A DNA stretch of 64,000 nt. Origin: Torreya grandis. Lineage: Eukaryota; Streptophyta; Pinopsida; Cupressales; Taxaceae. Where the stretch lies: positions 186,001-250,000 of the forward strand of contig JARHVA010008413.1 in the NCBI GenBank assembly GCA_037957365.1. Reading direction: 5' to 3'. Each line of letters starts with the position of its first letter. Position 1 is the first letter of the stretch. The notes under the pieces are model-generated. The model searched no databases. It was not told the DNA's origin and was given only the letters and a program-made list of their open reading frames with translations. This document shows, one piece after another, positions 23,878-36,560 of the stretch. A program made the translations under genes and the position numbers.

Positions 23878-24151
23878 AATGGTTTTCCCAAAGGTGGCTA
23901 TAATCATTGTACCTTGATAGTGGCAACATGACATGAAAACATAATGATTTTCCCAAAGGTGGCTATAATCATTGAGAAGATGGAGCTGCCTTATTTAGGA
24001 TAGACAAACAAGATAACAACATGCCCCTATATGGGAAAAATAAAATAAATTTGGTGAGAACACAATGATTTGCCCAAAGACAATTATAATTATTGAGAAA
24101 TGTAGATGGGATGGTGTGCAATGATTTGCCCATAGGCGGTTATAATCATTG
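23878..24151. repeat. Four repeated 32-bp stem-loops
   Basis: Copies at 23878-23910, 23943-23974, 24063-24095 and 24119-24151 follow CAATGATT, TTGCCCAAAGGTGG, TATAATCATTG. The ends CAATGATT and AATCATTG are exact complements, so each can form an 8-bp stem. Copies one and four are also preceded by the same GGGATGGTGTGCAATG, about 241 bases apart, so a larger unit was duplicated. Confidence 0.75.
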
Positions 24152-24789
24152 GACCTCAATTATGACAAACATGATTAATTTGGCTAATGATGATGATAAT
24201 CTAATATAGAGGATAAAGATGAATTTGGTTAACTTGCAATTAGGGTGATGCTCTTCTGAACTAAATAAAGGTTGCAATTCTTTTATTATTTTATCACTCT
24301 ATGTAAGAGATGATTGGGAGTCAATTAAGATGTCAGTGCCAAAGAGATGTTGATGCCACCATTGCTAAATAGACTTCTTAAAGGTAAGGTTTGTTGTATT
24401 GCATGTTGGTAGGAATCATGGTATAACATCATGAGGACTTGGCCAAAATATGCATAAAGACTGACTCTCGTAATCCAATACTCAAAGGAAAATAATGAAC
24501 CAATGATAGAAACCATGATGTCAATGCTAACAGATGAATATGGATGAATTCAAGTGTAAGTTTAGGCAAGGAATCACATAATGAATGCACATAGACTAAA
24601 TAAAGGCAATAATACTAAAAGAAAACAAATAGGTAGACAAATAATACAACAAAGAAACAAACAATATAATATAATCCATACAAACATTACCCCTAGAAAG
24701 TAGGCAACAAGTTAACAACAAATAGAAGGGGGGAAAAGAAGAAAAAGAAGGAGGTGGTTGAGTTGTCTTTGTATGCACTAGGCAAGTGG

Positions 24790-24862
24790 ACACTGTCTAC
24801 ATAGTCCCATGGATGTAATATCTAATAAAAAATTTAGGCCAAATGTAGTTCTCCCAGGAAAT
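24790..24862. repeat. Conserved 3' module, copy 1
   Basis: It contains CTACATAGTCCCATGGA, then TTTAGGCCAAATGTAGTTC and TCCCAGG. Related copies occur at 25225-25275 in B and at 35380-35460 and 36485-36560 in A. Confidence 0.6.
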
Positions 24863-25224
24863 GGGAAGTAAATGATAACTAATGAAAATAAACATAATGG
24901 ATGTGATAGAAGAATAGGAATAGTCTTGCAAAATGAAAAGTGTGTGGGATAAAATTCCAAAAAGGATGGGGAATCTAAGGAACACGTGATTGTTTTTGTG
25001 ACTTAGCTTTAAGGGTTCTTAGAATCCTTAAGGCAAAGAAGTGGTCAATGTTTTTGGCCTTTTCTAAATGGTGTTTTTGGAATTTTAGAGTATTTCAACT
25101 CAATTGGGGACGACAAGATACTAAAATGATTCAAGCTCACAAAATGATGAGAGCATGGCTTAAGTTACTCAAAAAATGATGAGGGCATGGCTTAGGTTGG
25201 GTGACTGATCCAACCTTGACAAGT

Positions 25225-25275
25225 ATCAAGAACTGCCTACATAGTCCTAGAATAAGACCTCAAGTCACTATAGTT
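25225..25275. repeat. Conserved 3' module, copy 2 (shortened)
   Basis: It contains CTGCCTACATAGTCCTAG then CAAGTCACTATAGTTCTACCC, and lacks the middle part seen in the other copies. Confidence 0.5.
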
Positions 25276-25869
25276 CTACCCTATAGTAGAGGAATTTGAC
25301 AAGTGTAGCAGTCAATTCAAACAAAATAGGAATAGTTAGTATAAAGGCATAGTATGGCATAGGAAATGGTAAGTTGGTATGTCAAGGCTCTATAAACAAA
25401 TGTTTCCCCTAGTTTACCCATATGCAATTATAACTAGGACACAATGGCCTAGATTAATGGTACTAATCTAACCATAGGTGGTTATAATTAGTAGCAAGAC
25501 TGGTGATAAGATAAGAAAAACAAATGAAGGATAAAACTATCAGAACTTTTATCATATTACTCTAAATTAATATCTCTATCTTGAAATCTTGAAAAAACTA
25601 CTAAATTTGATCAAAATCATTGGTGCTAAAAATGTGCAATGAATGGCAAAGCTAAGGTCAAATGGGCTAGGTAGATAGGATTCAAAATATGGTTGGTCGA
25701 TATAACAAAATGGTAAAATAGATAAGTAATAGGATTAAGATGAATGATAATAATGAAATTTACACAAAGAAGAATAGTGATAAAGTGGCACAACTAAAAT
25801 TGTCCTAATAGACAATACACACTAATGATTAAGCATAATACAACTTGGGGTGAATAATATTCATCAGCA

Positions 25870-26930
25870 CAGGAATTTCATCTCCATTTGATATGGTGAG
25901 CTTGTATGCTCCTGATTTATAGTTTACAGTAATGATGAAATTTCCTATCCAATTTGGTTTGAATTTACCTTTATGCTTCTTCTTAATTTTGGTATTCTTT
26001 TGGTTTTTTTTAAGAACAAAATCACCAAGTTCAAATGTTCTATGCTTGACATGTCAATTGTAGTGGACTTTGAGTCAGTTTTGATATGCTTGAAGATTTT
26101 TGAGTGCATTTATGCATTTTTTATCAAGTAGGTCTAGCTCTTGTAGGTGAGTTACTCGATAGTCATGATCATCTAGGACATGCTTGAAAGATATGTTTAG
26201 TAAAGGCAACTCGACCTCAATGGAAAGGATGGCTTCTATACCATAAAAAAGTGAATATGGAGTGGCTCCTATGGGGGTATGGTGATTGGTACGATATGTC
26301 CAAAGGGCATAAAATATCTGAAGGTGCCAATCATGACTGCCATCATTGACAATCTTTTTGAGAATATTGACAATGGTTTTATTTGATGCTTCAACCTAGC
26401 CATTACCTTTAGGGTAATATGCTATAGAAAATGTTGTGTGATGTTATATTTGACACATAGCTTGTCAACATCTTTATTCTTGAATGATCCTCCATTATTA
26501 GATATAATGTTAGAGTGGATACCATAGTGGAAAATGAGATGGTTGAAGATGAATTTGGAAATTTGCTTTCTAGTCACATAAGTGAGGGGTATAGCTTCAA
26601 CCCACTTAGTGAAATATTTGATGGTGGTAAGGATATGTTTATGGCCATCTAAAGATTTAGGATTTATTTTCCCAATGAGGTTGAGTATCCATGTAGCAAA
26701 TGGCCATGGTGTCAATATTGGTTTCAGAGTCTTGGCTAGGGCATGAATTAGATTGGCATGTCATTAACATTTGTCACACTTCTTGACATATGTAGCTATA
26801 TTTGCATCCATTATGGATGAATAATAACTAGTATGAAAAATATTTTTAGACAGGATGGCCCCACTAGAGTGGGCTCCACATACCCCTTCATACACTTTCG
26901 ATAATGCTAGTGTAGATTCTACTAAAGTTA
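25870..26930 (-). pseudogene. Element B integrase
   Basis: It inserts the DNA copy into the genome. Reading the minus strand from 26900: KVYEGVCGAH then KKCDKC is the N-terminal HHCC zinc domain, first His now Tyr. The core at 26715-26422 reads PKSLDGHKHILTTIKYFTKW, VEAIPL, and HYGIHSNIISNNGGSFKNKD; the last Asp of the usual TDNGG is Asn, so the catalytic triad is damaged. The C-terminal domain near 26040-25870 reads FELGDFVLKKNQKN, GKFKPNWIGNFII and GDEIPVLMNIIHPKLYYA, which matches the same domain in Element A. No chromodomain is visible, as expected for Tat. Confidence 0.82.
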
Positions 26931-27179
26931 AAAAACAAAGAAGAGTTCCATTAAAACTATGATGGTAAAGGCTTGATCCAAGTAGAGTATAATGAGTGGA
27001 GTGATGGATAAAGGCTTTAGTTTTTTTTGAGATAAATCAAGTGGTATAACTTGGTCATGAAGATGGTTATAAAGGTCTAAATACCAGATAGAATTAGGAC
27101 CAACAATATCACAAATCATTACCACAATTAAAGGTTCATGAGCTGGTGTGACCAAATTCTTGACAAGGAACTGATCTCT
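26931..27179 (-). pseudogene. Element B tether between RNase H and integrase
   Basis: A 75-codon frame (27155-26928) between the second RNase H and the integrase zinc domain. It has no catalytic motif; the matching stretch in Element A is 38882-38661. Counted as part of pol by position. Confidence 0.5.
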
Positions 27180-27575
27180 ATAGTTTTTTCTATTTTTTAA
27201 ATCAAAGAGACAATAGTAACCATGGCATCTATAGTTCTATTACTAGCCCTTGGTATATTCTCAAATTGAATGTCAACAATTTGTTGCTTGAGAGTGTCAA
27301 CCATGGCTTTATATGGAGCCAACTTGTCATCTTTGGTCTAAAAATGGTCTATGATCTGATTGATGATTAACTGAGAATCACCATAAACCTTTATATGAGA
27401 TACATTCTATTGTACCACTTGGTGAAGCCCTACAATAAGTTCTTCCTATTCAGCCATGTTATTGGTATAAGGAAAGTTGATCCTGAATGAATTAGGGATT
27501 AGATCACCCTACGGTGTAATAAATAAGAGGCCTTCCCTTGATCCATGTGTTATGAATGATCTATCAAAATATATC
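27180..27575 (-). pseudogene. Element B second (Tat-type) RNase H
   Basis: The frame reads KIYFDRSF, GLLFITP, NSFRINFPYTNNMAE, LIVGLHQVVQ and IKVYGDSQLIINQI. This is an RNase H fold (FDGS, NxAEYxALIxGL, xxGDSxLVxxQ) placed between the first RNase H and integrase. A second RNase H here is diagnostic of the Tat lineage. The first Asp motif reads FDRSF, with Gly changed, and the DS motif is kept. Several stops interrupt it. Confidence 0.75.
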
Positions 27576-27589
27576 TTCTAGTGCTACTC

Positions 27590-28215
27590 CTCAAGAGGTG
27601 TGTCAATGATTGTCATTATGGATTCATCAAGAAATTAGAATGTGAGTGGATCTATGTCTGCAAAGGGTGCTTCAATAAGCTAATCTACAAGGACCTATCC
27701 CTTGATTGCCTTCTAATTGACATAATCTATGTCAAACTCACTAAGAAGCATGATCCACTTGGCCATTATACCTTGTAAATCTATTTTATATAGTAGATAC
27801 TTGAGAATATCTAATTTTGAAATGACCATGGTCTTATTATTCAACATGTAGTGTCATAATTTTTGAGCTATGAATACCATGGCTAGATAGGGTTTTTAAA
27901 TAGGTGTGTAGTTGTGTTCATACATGACCAATGTACATCTTAAGCATTACACAACATGTTATTTTTCATTATCATCATGTTGAGCTATAAGTTCCCCCAA
28001 AGAACTATCTGTAGATGATGGGTAAAATAGAAATGGTTTTCCTAGCATAGGGGGTAACAAAATAGATGGATTTGCTATGTAATATTTTAGCTATTGAAAA
28101 GTTGTTTGGTAGTGATTATCCCAATGGAATGTAACTCCCTTCTTTAGAAGATGTGTAAATGGATGAAACATGTTTACTAATTGATATGTGAAGCATTGGA
28201 TTGACTAGATCTTGC
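27590..28215 (-). pseudogene. Element B RNase H (first)
   Basis: It follows RT directly. It reads LGKPFLFYPSSTDSSLGELI, AQHDDNEK, MYEHNYTPI, LAMVFIAQKL, MVISKLDILKYLLYK and GIMAKWIMLLSEFDIDYVN, which is the standard gypsy RNase H and its QGRMAKWxxxLxEFDIxY tail. It aligns block by block with Element A at 39890-39257. Several stops replace Gln or Trp codons. Confidence 0.78.
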
Positions 28216-28216
28216 C

Positions 28217-28890
28217 CTACAAATTGTGGAGATACTTCAAAGTGGTTGGTGGTGGCATCTCTGTTATAACTTGGACTTTGGCTGGATTAACTTCAATGCC
28301 TCTATGAGACATGATGAAGCCAAGTAATTTCCATAATGTTACTCCAAATACACATTTATTTGGATTTAGTTGGACTTTGTACTCATGTAGTCTTTCAAAT
28401 AGTCTACATAGCACTGTTGGATGGTCGACCTAGTTTTTGATTTGCTTAGTATGTCGTTGACGCAGTGTTCAAAAATATCATGCATAATATCATGGAATAT
28501 GATGGTCATGGATATTTGATATGTAGTTCCATAAATTTTAAGAAAAAATGGCATTACTTGATAACAAAGTATTCCCCATGGAGTGGTGAATGTTATCTTG
28601 TGTTGATCTTCTGGTGTTATTTTGATCTGGTTGTATCCTAGAAAGTTGTCCATTAATGAAAGCATTTGATAATCCACTGTGGAGTTGATGATCATGTCAA
28701 TTTTTGGTAATGGGAATTAATCCTTAGGTCAAGCTTTATTTATATCATGGAAATTCATATAGATTCTTATTCCTTCAAGTTTTTTTCTAATAGGTACAAC
28801 ATTAGATATCCATTCTGAGTAGTCAATGGATCGAATACATCCTACTTTTAAGAGTTTTTCCAAATCTTTATTTACTAATACATCTATTGT
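28217..28890 (-). pseudogene. Element B reverse transcriptase, main part
   Basis: It copies the element RNA into DNA. The frame reads YSEWISNVVPIRKK, IRIYMNFHDINKA, MLSLMDNFLGYNQIKI, HKITFTTPWGILCYQVMPF, HCVNDILSKS and LNPNKCVFGVT. These are RT motifs 1 to 7 in order. The catalytic YVDD box has become CVND, losing one of the two Asp residues. The N-terminal end stops abruptly at about 28890; the preceding part of the same RT appears at 49195, beyond two nested insertions. Upstream of 28890 the frame no longer resembles RT. Confidence 0.82.
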
Positions 28891-31800
28891 CACTTGAGAT
28901 TTCACCCAATGAGGAGATGGGACAAACTTATCCTCATTTAATTGAAATAATAGAACTACCTCAGGGCTGTGGGTATCCCTATTAGGAGGTGTGTCTCTAG
29001 ATTAGGGGCTAGCTCCCCTTAATGTATCAATGAGCTCAAAAACTACTACTAAAATTGGGGATGAAAAGGGATAGAGACTTATTAAAAGTAAAACTAATTT
29101 ATGGGGGTGATACACCAGAGATTTTTTTCTCTACTCATACCTTTTATATGCACTTGGAACCAAGAACAAGTTACATATACACTTCACTCAATCAACTCTC
29201 TCTCTCTCTCACATCAATGCTTCAACATGGGGTCTAGGAGATAACATAGGTTAGGAAGAATTAGGTAATAGGAATTATAAAAAAAAATATATTTTATGAG
29301 ATATTCACTATACCTAAAACCTCACTTAACACTTCTTGTTTACCTACAAGAAAAATATCATAACACACTAGGTACTAGTAAAAGTACATGTGAAGGCAAA
29401 AATAGACATCACACTTACATAAGACTAAACACTATCATGTACACTTAGTGAATCCTTATAATGAGGTAAATTACTTATATTTATTTACTCAAGGCACAAT
29501 TTTGGTAGGGATTTTCCATACCCAATAGAGAGATACAAATAATGGCCAAGGCTCAATTTATAGAACTTAGAAGGAGAGAGATAGAGGAGAATTTGAAGAG
29601 GCATAAGGACATGTGTCACCAAGTGAATATTAGTTAAATATACATGAGAGATAAGTATGGGTTAAGCCATATCATTTCAAGAGCTCCAAATGTCATCTTT
29701 AATCATCAAATACCTATAAATTGTCAAAAAACTCCTTTTATATGCATATAAAACTACCCCTCATAATTGGCCTTCTAAAACTACCCAAACACTACACCTG
29801 ATAAAATTTTATGATTAATATAAGTAGTAAGGGTTACTAATAATCCCTCACATGTATTGGGGAGGCTCCTGACCCATCCTATCAAATTGGCCATTCATGA
29901 TCACACTTGGTAGTCTCAAAATATCCCTTTTACCTTCACCTTTCATGCTTGGCATCTAAAAACTCTTCATATCTACAATTTGATCCATAAAAAAGGATAA
30001 ATTACATGTTTAAGGAGTTTTCATGATATTAGTTACAATAAAATGGCCTTAAAAAGCTCTCCAAATGAAGATTTGTCATTTTCTCTAAGTCCTCACTAAT
30101 TAGCTTACTGGATTAGCTTAAAATAATGAGTTGGTAGGCACACTTATAATATTATAAACTTGATCTGATGATAATATGTAGTTATAAAAAGTCCTAATAT
30201 TCCCTCAAGAAGTGAGTTCATCTCTTGCAAGTTCACCATGCCTGCACAACACAAAAAATGGTCAAAATAAGCCTTGTTTTCCTCTTTTCCATATAATTCC
30301 ATACAAACCAAGGATATTTATATGATAATTTTGTAGTTTTAAGCAAATTTTATTCAGAATTTAGGTTCAAATTCATCCATCTAGTGGCACTTTGAGGCTC
30401 ATTTTCACCTCTAGGTCTCAAACAGGGTTTAAAGAGGGTTTTAGAGTGACCAGCCTTCTTAACCTTTGTTCATAAAGGTATAACATTTAAATTATCTAAA
30501 AATTTCACTTGTTTATTATTAAATACCCCCTAAAACTTATTTGAATAGATCCAGGTCTCATGCAAAGTCTCATGAAAGATATGAGCATTTCGAGATGACC
30601 ATTCGTGTCATTTAGTGCATTTTGTGAGGGTTTGGGAGCCTCAAAACCATGAATTAGACTTATGATGAATTTATTTGAAAAAAATGGATAAAAAACCTAT
30701 ATATTAACCCCAAAAACATGTTCCCATCATTATATTATCTCCTCAAGATCAAAAAATAAAAACTTACCCTTGTTTGGCCTTAGGTTTAGACCTTACCAAT
30801 AGGGCTGCTTGCCATTTGAGACCCAACCTGACACTCCAATGGATTAATTTTACTCATAATGGATCCAAAACATATTATTTTCCATTTAAAACATGTTACA
30901 ATAAAATTATAAGTCATGTAAAAGGAAAAAAATGCAAATGACCCTTAATTGGGCTTTTAGGCCTAAGGATTCCCACTAGGTATCCATGCAAACCTCCTAG
31001 GTTGGAATAACCTGTATGATTAAAAATATTATATTAAGGTTTAATAGGTTTATTTAGGTCCTTTAAATCTTATCCTATCATATTTTTTTCCTTTCTAACC
31101 TTCTAGTTCAACATTTTATCATTTTTCCCAAAATTGGCACCTCCATGCACACCAAAACTGCCCCTACTTTGAAATAAAATAGTGAGTGTTTTCTATATTA
31201 CATCATCAAATATTATTATTTTATAATTTTATATATTTATTAAGGGTAATATTTACCAAAATTTATCTCTAAACTCCTCCATTTTGTCCTTGAATTAGAA
31301 CTACTCTACCTTGACTAAGACAAACCCTATATGCCCCTGTTTGTTGACTTTTTGGAAAGATAGAGGGATTTTTCAAGTAAATTTAGGTGTAAAATGATTT
31401 ATTTGAGGTCAAATTACACTAATATCATATTAATATACTTTTTATAACTCCAACCAATCTCTAACTTCAAAAATCAAACTCACTGCCCATGACCTTTGAT
31501 TGACTGTGTCTTGAGTTGTAGGGTTGGTTGTAGGTAAATTAGAGTTCTATTTAGGATCATGTAATTGGAAAGGAGAAATTCCATTATAATATTATTTAAA
31601 AACAAAAATATTATTCATCCAAATCCTTCACTTGGTTTCCATTCAATTCCTTGTTTGAAATAATTTCTTACCAAGCCTGCTGATTGTTGTTCCTAGTCCT
31701 GTACGGATAGAGAGTTTGCATTGGGGCGTTCAAACATCAAAAATCGCCCTTTTATTTCTCATTACTAGCTCATTAATGTTATTTTAAATAATTTAGATGG

Positions 31801-33343
31801 TTAAAAATTTATTTAATATCCTAGGTCTTCCATATGGGGTGCAAAACCAACTTTGCCATTCATTCTTATAGACATCACTATTTGAAATCCGTGATTTTTT
31901 ATCATTTTCAGGCCTTCAAAAACCATCTTCCACTCCTCCTTTTGCTCTCAAACTTGGAATGATTGTATTATGTAGATAGGTATGTAAGATGAAACAAATA
32001 AGGATGTTTTAATATCATTATTTCATGGCATTATTTTATCTCAAAAAGGCCGTAGGATCTCTATTTGGCCATTTTAGGGACTATGAGCCCAAAATACACA
32101 ATCACTTTTTTGAAGGGGAATCCTTGCATTGGCATAGCATCTTAAGTTCCATAACATGAATATACTTTTATTTTTAGTGTGTTAGGGCATACAATATGAA
32201 AATAATCATGTATTTACCATAAACACCTCAGTACTAACCTCTTTGATACCTATAGCAGTTGACTGTAAGTGCATTTTGGAAACAAGGTAGTGAGCAAGGA
32301 AACATTGGATAATTAGCTTAGAATGAGTATAAAACTTGATTATTATCAAGAAAATTTTGTGAAATAACCTTTTCAAACATTATTCCAATCATATAAATTG
32401 CCTTTAGATCTTCCTCCTTATTGAGAAAACTCAGGTTTTGCATATATGGTTGTCAACTTGGAAAACAAGCACCATTTGAACTATCTTTTAAGTAGCATTT
32501 AAAGAGAAGTTTTGGATAGTTGAAATAACATGTATAATACCTAACTAACACTTGAAAACACCTCATAAAACTCACACATCTTCTTGGAACTTTGAAAATA
32601 AGAAACAGATACAAACATGCACCCCTCTTGAATGCAATTCCATAAAAAGCTGCCTAGAGTGTAAACAATCATTCATAAAGGAGGAGCCACAAAATTACAT
32701 GTTATTTATATGTATGTGAAGTTAAATTATATTTATATCCACCTGTATAATAATTTCATTCAACTTCACGTGTAGCTTCCGTAGTGAGTGTTTGAACTTG
32801 CCCTTCCTTGGCTTGCCAATGGAAAAAGAATAGAAATGAGTTGAAAATGCAATTTTTTGTGAAATAAATGAAAAATAAATGTGGATATGACCTTTGGGGA
32901 GGTGAAGAGTCACTCCACCACATCTTTTATTGCAAGGGAGCTTGATAAGTCTATAAAGTGTTAAAAAGGTCTATTTTTAGGTAAAATTACTTCTTTCCTG
33001 ATGAACCTAACTTATAACTATCCAATGACATTATCCTAACATGAACCACATTGAAAATGACCTTGGTGTCAAATTTTATGGTATAAAATTAAGTACAAGT
33101 CATTTAATAGGCTAAAAGGTGGCCAAGAGACCCTTTTTTCACATGAGACTTAATAAATGCCTAGTCTATGACTTGTGATCACATTAAATGACATACTAGG
33201 ACAAATTAGATACAAATTAACTTTTGACTAATTTTAACCAAGGTTTGACCATAGTTAACTAGGCCAATTCAAGGGGAATGAACTTAGGCAAAGATTAGGA
33301 CAAGGCCAAGTAAGATGTATAGGATAATATGAGACCCCATATG
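28890..33343. other. Insertion C, left part, unclassified
   Basis: About 4.45 kb between the two halves of B's RT, continuing at 49125-49195 on the other side of Element A. I could not identify a protein, an LTR pair or a clean target duplication. A (CT)n run lies near 29195-29210. Candidate ends TGTCACTTGAG (left) and TTGGTCAACA (right) have the TG...CA form of a solo LTR, but this is weak. Confidence 0.4.
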
Positions 33344-33348
33344 ATATG
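33344..33348. repeat. Target site duplication of Element A, left
   Basis: The bases atatg flank the left LTR and recur exactly at 49120-49124 after the right LTR. A 5-bp duplication is normal for gypsy elements. Confidence 0.85.
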
Positions 33349-34538
33349 TGTAGAGAGGATTAAAAATCAAGTTAGTCAAACATTAGTCCATAAATCATGA
33401 AAAATTCATAAATAAATAACTAAGCCTATCTATTCCTATGTGAATTACAAAAGATAGCAAGAAACAAATGAAAGAAAGCAACATCAAATTACCTTCCCAA
33501 ATGGATTCACCATACCCATGTGGCTCAAAAACATGTTCTCCCTTGATCAAGCATCCTTGTATTTGTCAAAAAAGGTGTAAAAATCCTCCACTATCTTAAT
33601 AACACTCTATAAAACCTAGGCTCATGATTTCAAATCACTAAACTAGCCTATCAATGAAGCTTGTAACTAATTTTAATGGTCTATTGCAAAGGATTGTAGA
33701 GATAATTCTACATAATAAATTTGCATAAGTAAAGATTAAAATTCATGTCCATGGCCTCTCTATTTATATATTTTTGAGATTGATCAGGATCAACCATAAT
33801 CATCCATCTCAAGATTGAGATGTGTGTCCATGGATAATCCTAATATTTTGAATTAAACTCATAAATATCCTCAAGATAAATAAGCATTAAAGAGGCATGG
33901 GAGGCATTAACTAGGCATGGGTGACCCATAATCCTAATATTTTATGCACTTATGGATTGATGGATGCCACCCCATAGATGATGTCACAAGGTGATGTAGA
34001 CATTCAAAATCAATTTCCAATAATGAGATATTCAAAAAGATCTATGGAATTCTTACTTAAGCTCTTAAATTGGATTAATTATTTTAAGTAAGTTTAATCA
34101 AGTTTAGTGCAATTCTTTGGAAATTGGTGTAAAATTAATCAAAATGGTTAGAAAGTCATATTACTAGTTCATAATTTGACTAGAGAGGAATTGGGAGGTG
34201 ATGTTAGATGCATTGGAGTTGTATTCTTATTTATGATGTTGCCAACACCAAATAATAAAGGTATGTGATGTGTACCAATGAATTAGAAGAAAATAGTGAT
34301 CTAGAGCACTAAATGACAAAATTGACATTTTTACTCAAAATGATTTGATCAAAGTTAGCTAGCCCATAAAATGCATTGCTCTATTTAGGGATACTTTGAC
34401 CTAAACTGACACTTGTAAGTGACAAGTTTGAACCATTTAGGGTGTTTTATGGATTTTGACCTAAAATGTGCATTTGAGTAAAATTCAAGTAAGATTGATA
34501 ATTTCAACACAAATGGTGTTAGGAATTGGATGTCTATA
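33349..34538 (-). mobile_element. Element A 3' LTR (left copy)
   Basis: It runs from TGTAGAGAGG to GGATGTCTATA on the plus strand and is collinear with 47926-49119. The block TTAGTCAAACATTAGTCC is identical near the left ends. The minus strand has TATATAAATAGAGAGG near 33770, a TATA box. Confidence 0.9.
33757..33772 (-). promoter_or_regulatory. TATA box in A 3' LTR
   Basis: The minus strand reads ATATATAAATAGAGAGG, the plant TATA consensus, at the place matching the B LTR and the A 5' LTR boxes. Confidence 0.6.
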
Positions 34539-34552
34539 TTTTCCCCCTATTT
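34539..34552 (-). other. Polypurine tract of Element A
   Basis: The minus strand reads AAATAGGGGGAAAA directly before the LTR start. It is a clean purine run apart from one T, as needed to prime plus-strand DNA synthesis. Confidence 0.75.
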
Positions 34553-35379
34553 GAGAAGGTGTAGAAAGACATTCAAGTGAAGAAACATCTTTTTAAAGAA
34601 AAGAGTTGTCAAGAAGAAATTGGAACAGACCCATGATGCCCCCTCGAGAAGACATACTAGGATGGAAGAAAATGACGGACTCTCAAAAAGAGAGAGAAAG
34701 TGAGATATATACCCATGGAATAGATCACATCCAAATGAGCTAATGCTTGCACATGTGATTACCATCAATGATCAAAATACAATTAAGAGTATAATAGGCC
34801 CCACAAATGAGGGGAATGGGAAATATACAATCCATAAATGTAAGGGACACACTTTAAATGTACCCAACTTGAGAGTACAAGTTGCATGCTTACAACATTG
34901 ATCAATCCTGAGACAAATTGCACACTAAAATATTGCCATCATGGGCATTAGTGTGGAGATATTTGAATTAGAGGAAAAGATAGAGCATTCTACTTCAAGA
35001 AGGGAAGCACCACTAGAATAGGGTCTCCAAAGAGAAGATAATAAGAAGTACTCTAGTAAAGTAAATGTGATCATGAGAAAATAGTTTTACCCCAGCAGGG
35101 AAAATTTTGATCATTGATAAAGAATAAATAATGATATTTCCCCTATAGAGCTGATTTGATTCAAATGTGGCTTAGATGTTGTGCCCTAGCATGGGCAATT
35201 AGCAAGTAAAATAACTCAAGGATATAACTGAAAAGATAGGTTAAAGTGAACGAGTGCAAATGTACGTGTGATGGTGTAATGGCCTATGAAAGCCATATAA
35301 AACCAAGCATATGAGAATGCACAAAGTGATGAGAGAGATGAAAAGAAGAATGGAGATAGTCGAGTAGACCTCAATATAA

Positions 35380-35460
35380 ATTGAGTGCTACCTACATAGT
35401 TTCATGGACTCATGTTCCAAAATGAACTTTAGGCCAATATAGTTCACCCAAGTTTGGGAG
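35380..35460. repeat. Conserved 3' module, copy 3
   Basis: It contains CTACCTACATAGTTTCATGG, then GAACTTTAGGCCAATATAG and TTCACCC. Same order as in copies 1 and 4. Confidence 0.6.
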
Positions 35461-36484
35461 AGAATGGAATAAGGAATGATGAAAATTGACCAAGAATTGA
35501 TTAGACTTATAATGTATGCAAAGAGATGCACATTTAAGAATAAACAAAAAATCTTGAAATGCATGCTACTTAAAAGCCTAATTCCATATCATGAGCCTAG
35601 GTTTTATAAAGTGTTCTTGAAAATCGTTCATCAGAGCTGATATTGACATTAAGACTTTAAGACCTAAGCACAAAGTGCTTGATATATCAAAATAAATTAG
35701 GCATCATAAGTATGAATAACTTAGAATGACATAATATTTTAATTGCATTGAGCCAATTCAAATGTGAATACCTATAACTAAGGATAATGGTAAAACAATG
35801 ACCAAAACTAGAGTTATAGTGATTTACATTTAAACAAAAAAGCAAAAACAAAGAAAAAGATAAACGTAAATTAACCTAACTTGAAATCAAGATATGATCT
35901 TAAGTAGGAACAAAATGTTTAAAAACAAAAGTCAAGAATGTCTTAATGACATGAGACTAAGATATGAATAATCAAGATCCATGTGGACCACCAAGGCATT
36001 CTTGAACACAAAAGAGAAAATCAAAATCAAACAGAAAAATAAGACACCAATAACAATCAAATAAATAAAATGGTCCAAGAAAAACATATTAACATAGGAT
36101 TATGATATAAATAATTGAGAGCTATGTGAATCATCAGTATTTTCTGAAACACAAAAGAGATAAGCAAAAAAAAAAAGGAAACACAAGACCAAGATGAGAC
36201 AAGAAGTAATAAAAAGAGAAAATGAGAAGAAATAAAATGAGAGGTGTGAAATCACAACAAAACACTAAGAAAACACAACAAAAAACCAAAAAAACTCAAA
36301 TAAACATACACAAACAAAAACTAAGTTAGTGCGGTAGAGGTGTTACTTTCCACCACATCATAACAAAGAATAATGACACAACAATTGTTCCCTAATTAAA
36401 GAGGAATAATGATAGAAGAAATGGGGGAAGAGAAGAAAAGGAAGGGGTTGGTTGAGATGACTCCAGATGTGTAAGACAAGTAGA

Positions 36485-36560
36485 TGTTGCCTACATAGTT
36501 CCATGGATGGATGTTCTAACATGAACTTCAGGCCAAATGTAATTCTCCTAGGAAGTGGGA
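36485..36560. repeat. Conserved 3' module, copy 4
   Basis: It contains TTGCCTACATAGTTCCATGG, then CTTCAGGCCAAATGTAATTC and TCCTAGG. It is closest to copy 1 in Element B. Confidence 0.6.

Larger units (their letters stand above)
23617..25869 (-). other. Element B region between pol and 3' LTR
   Basis: About 2.25 kb without a supported gene. It holds four hairpin repeats (23878-24151) and two copies of a CTACATAGT module (near 24797 and 25231). ORFs such as 23891-23688 and 24985-24778 mirror the similar region of Element A at the DNA level; I do not treat them as genes. Confidence 0.55.
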
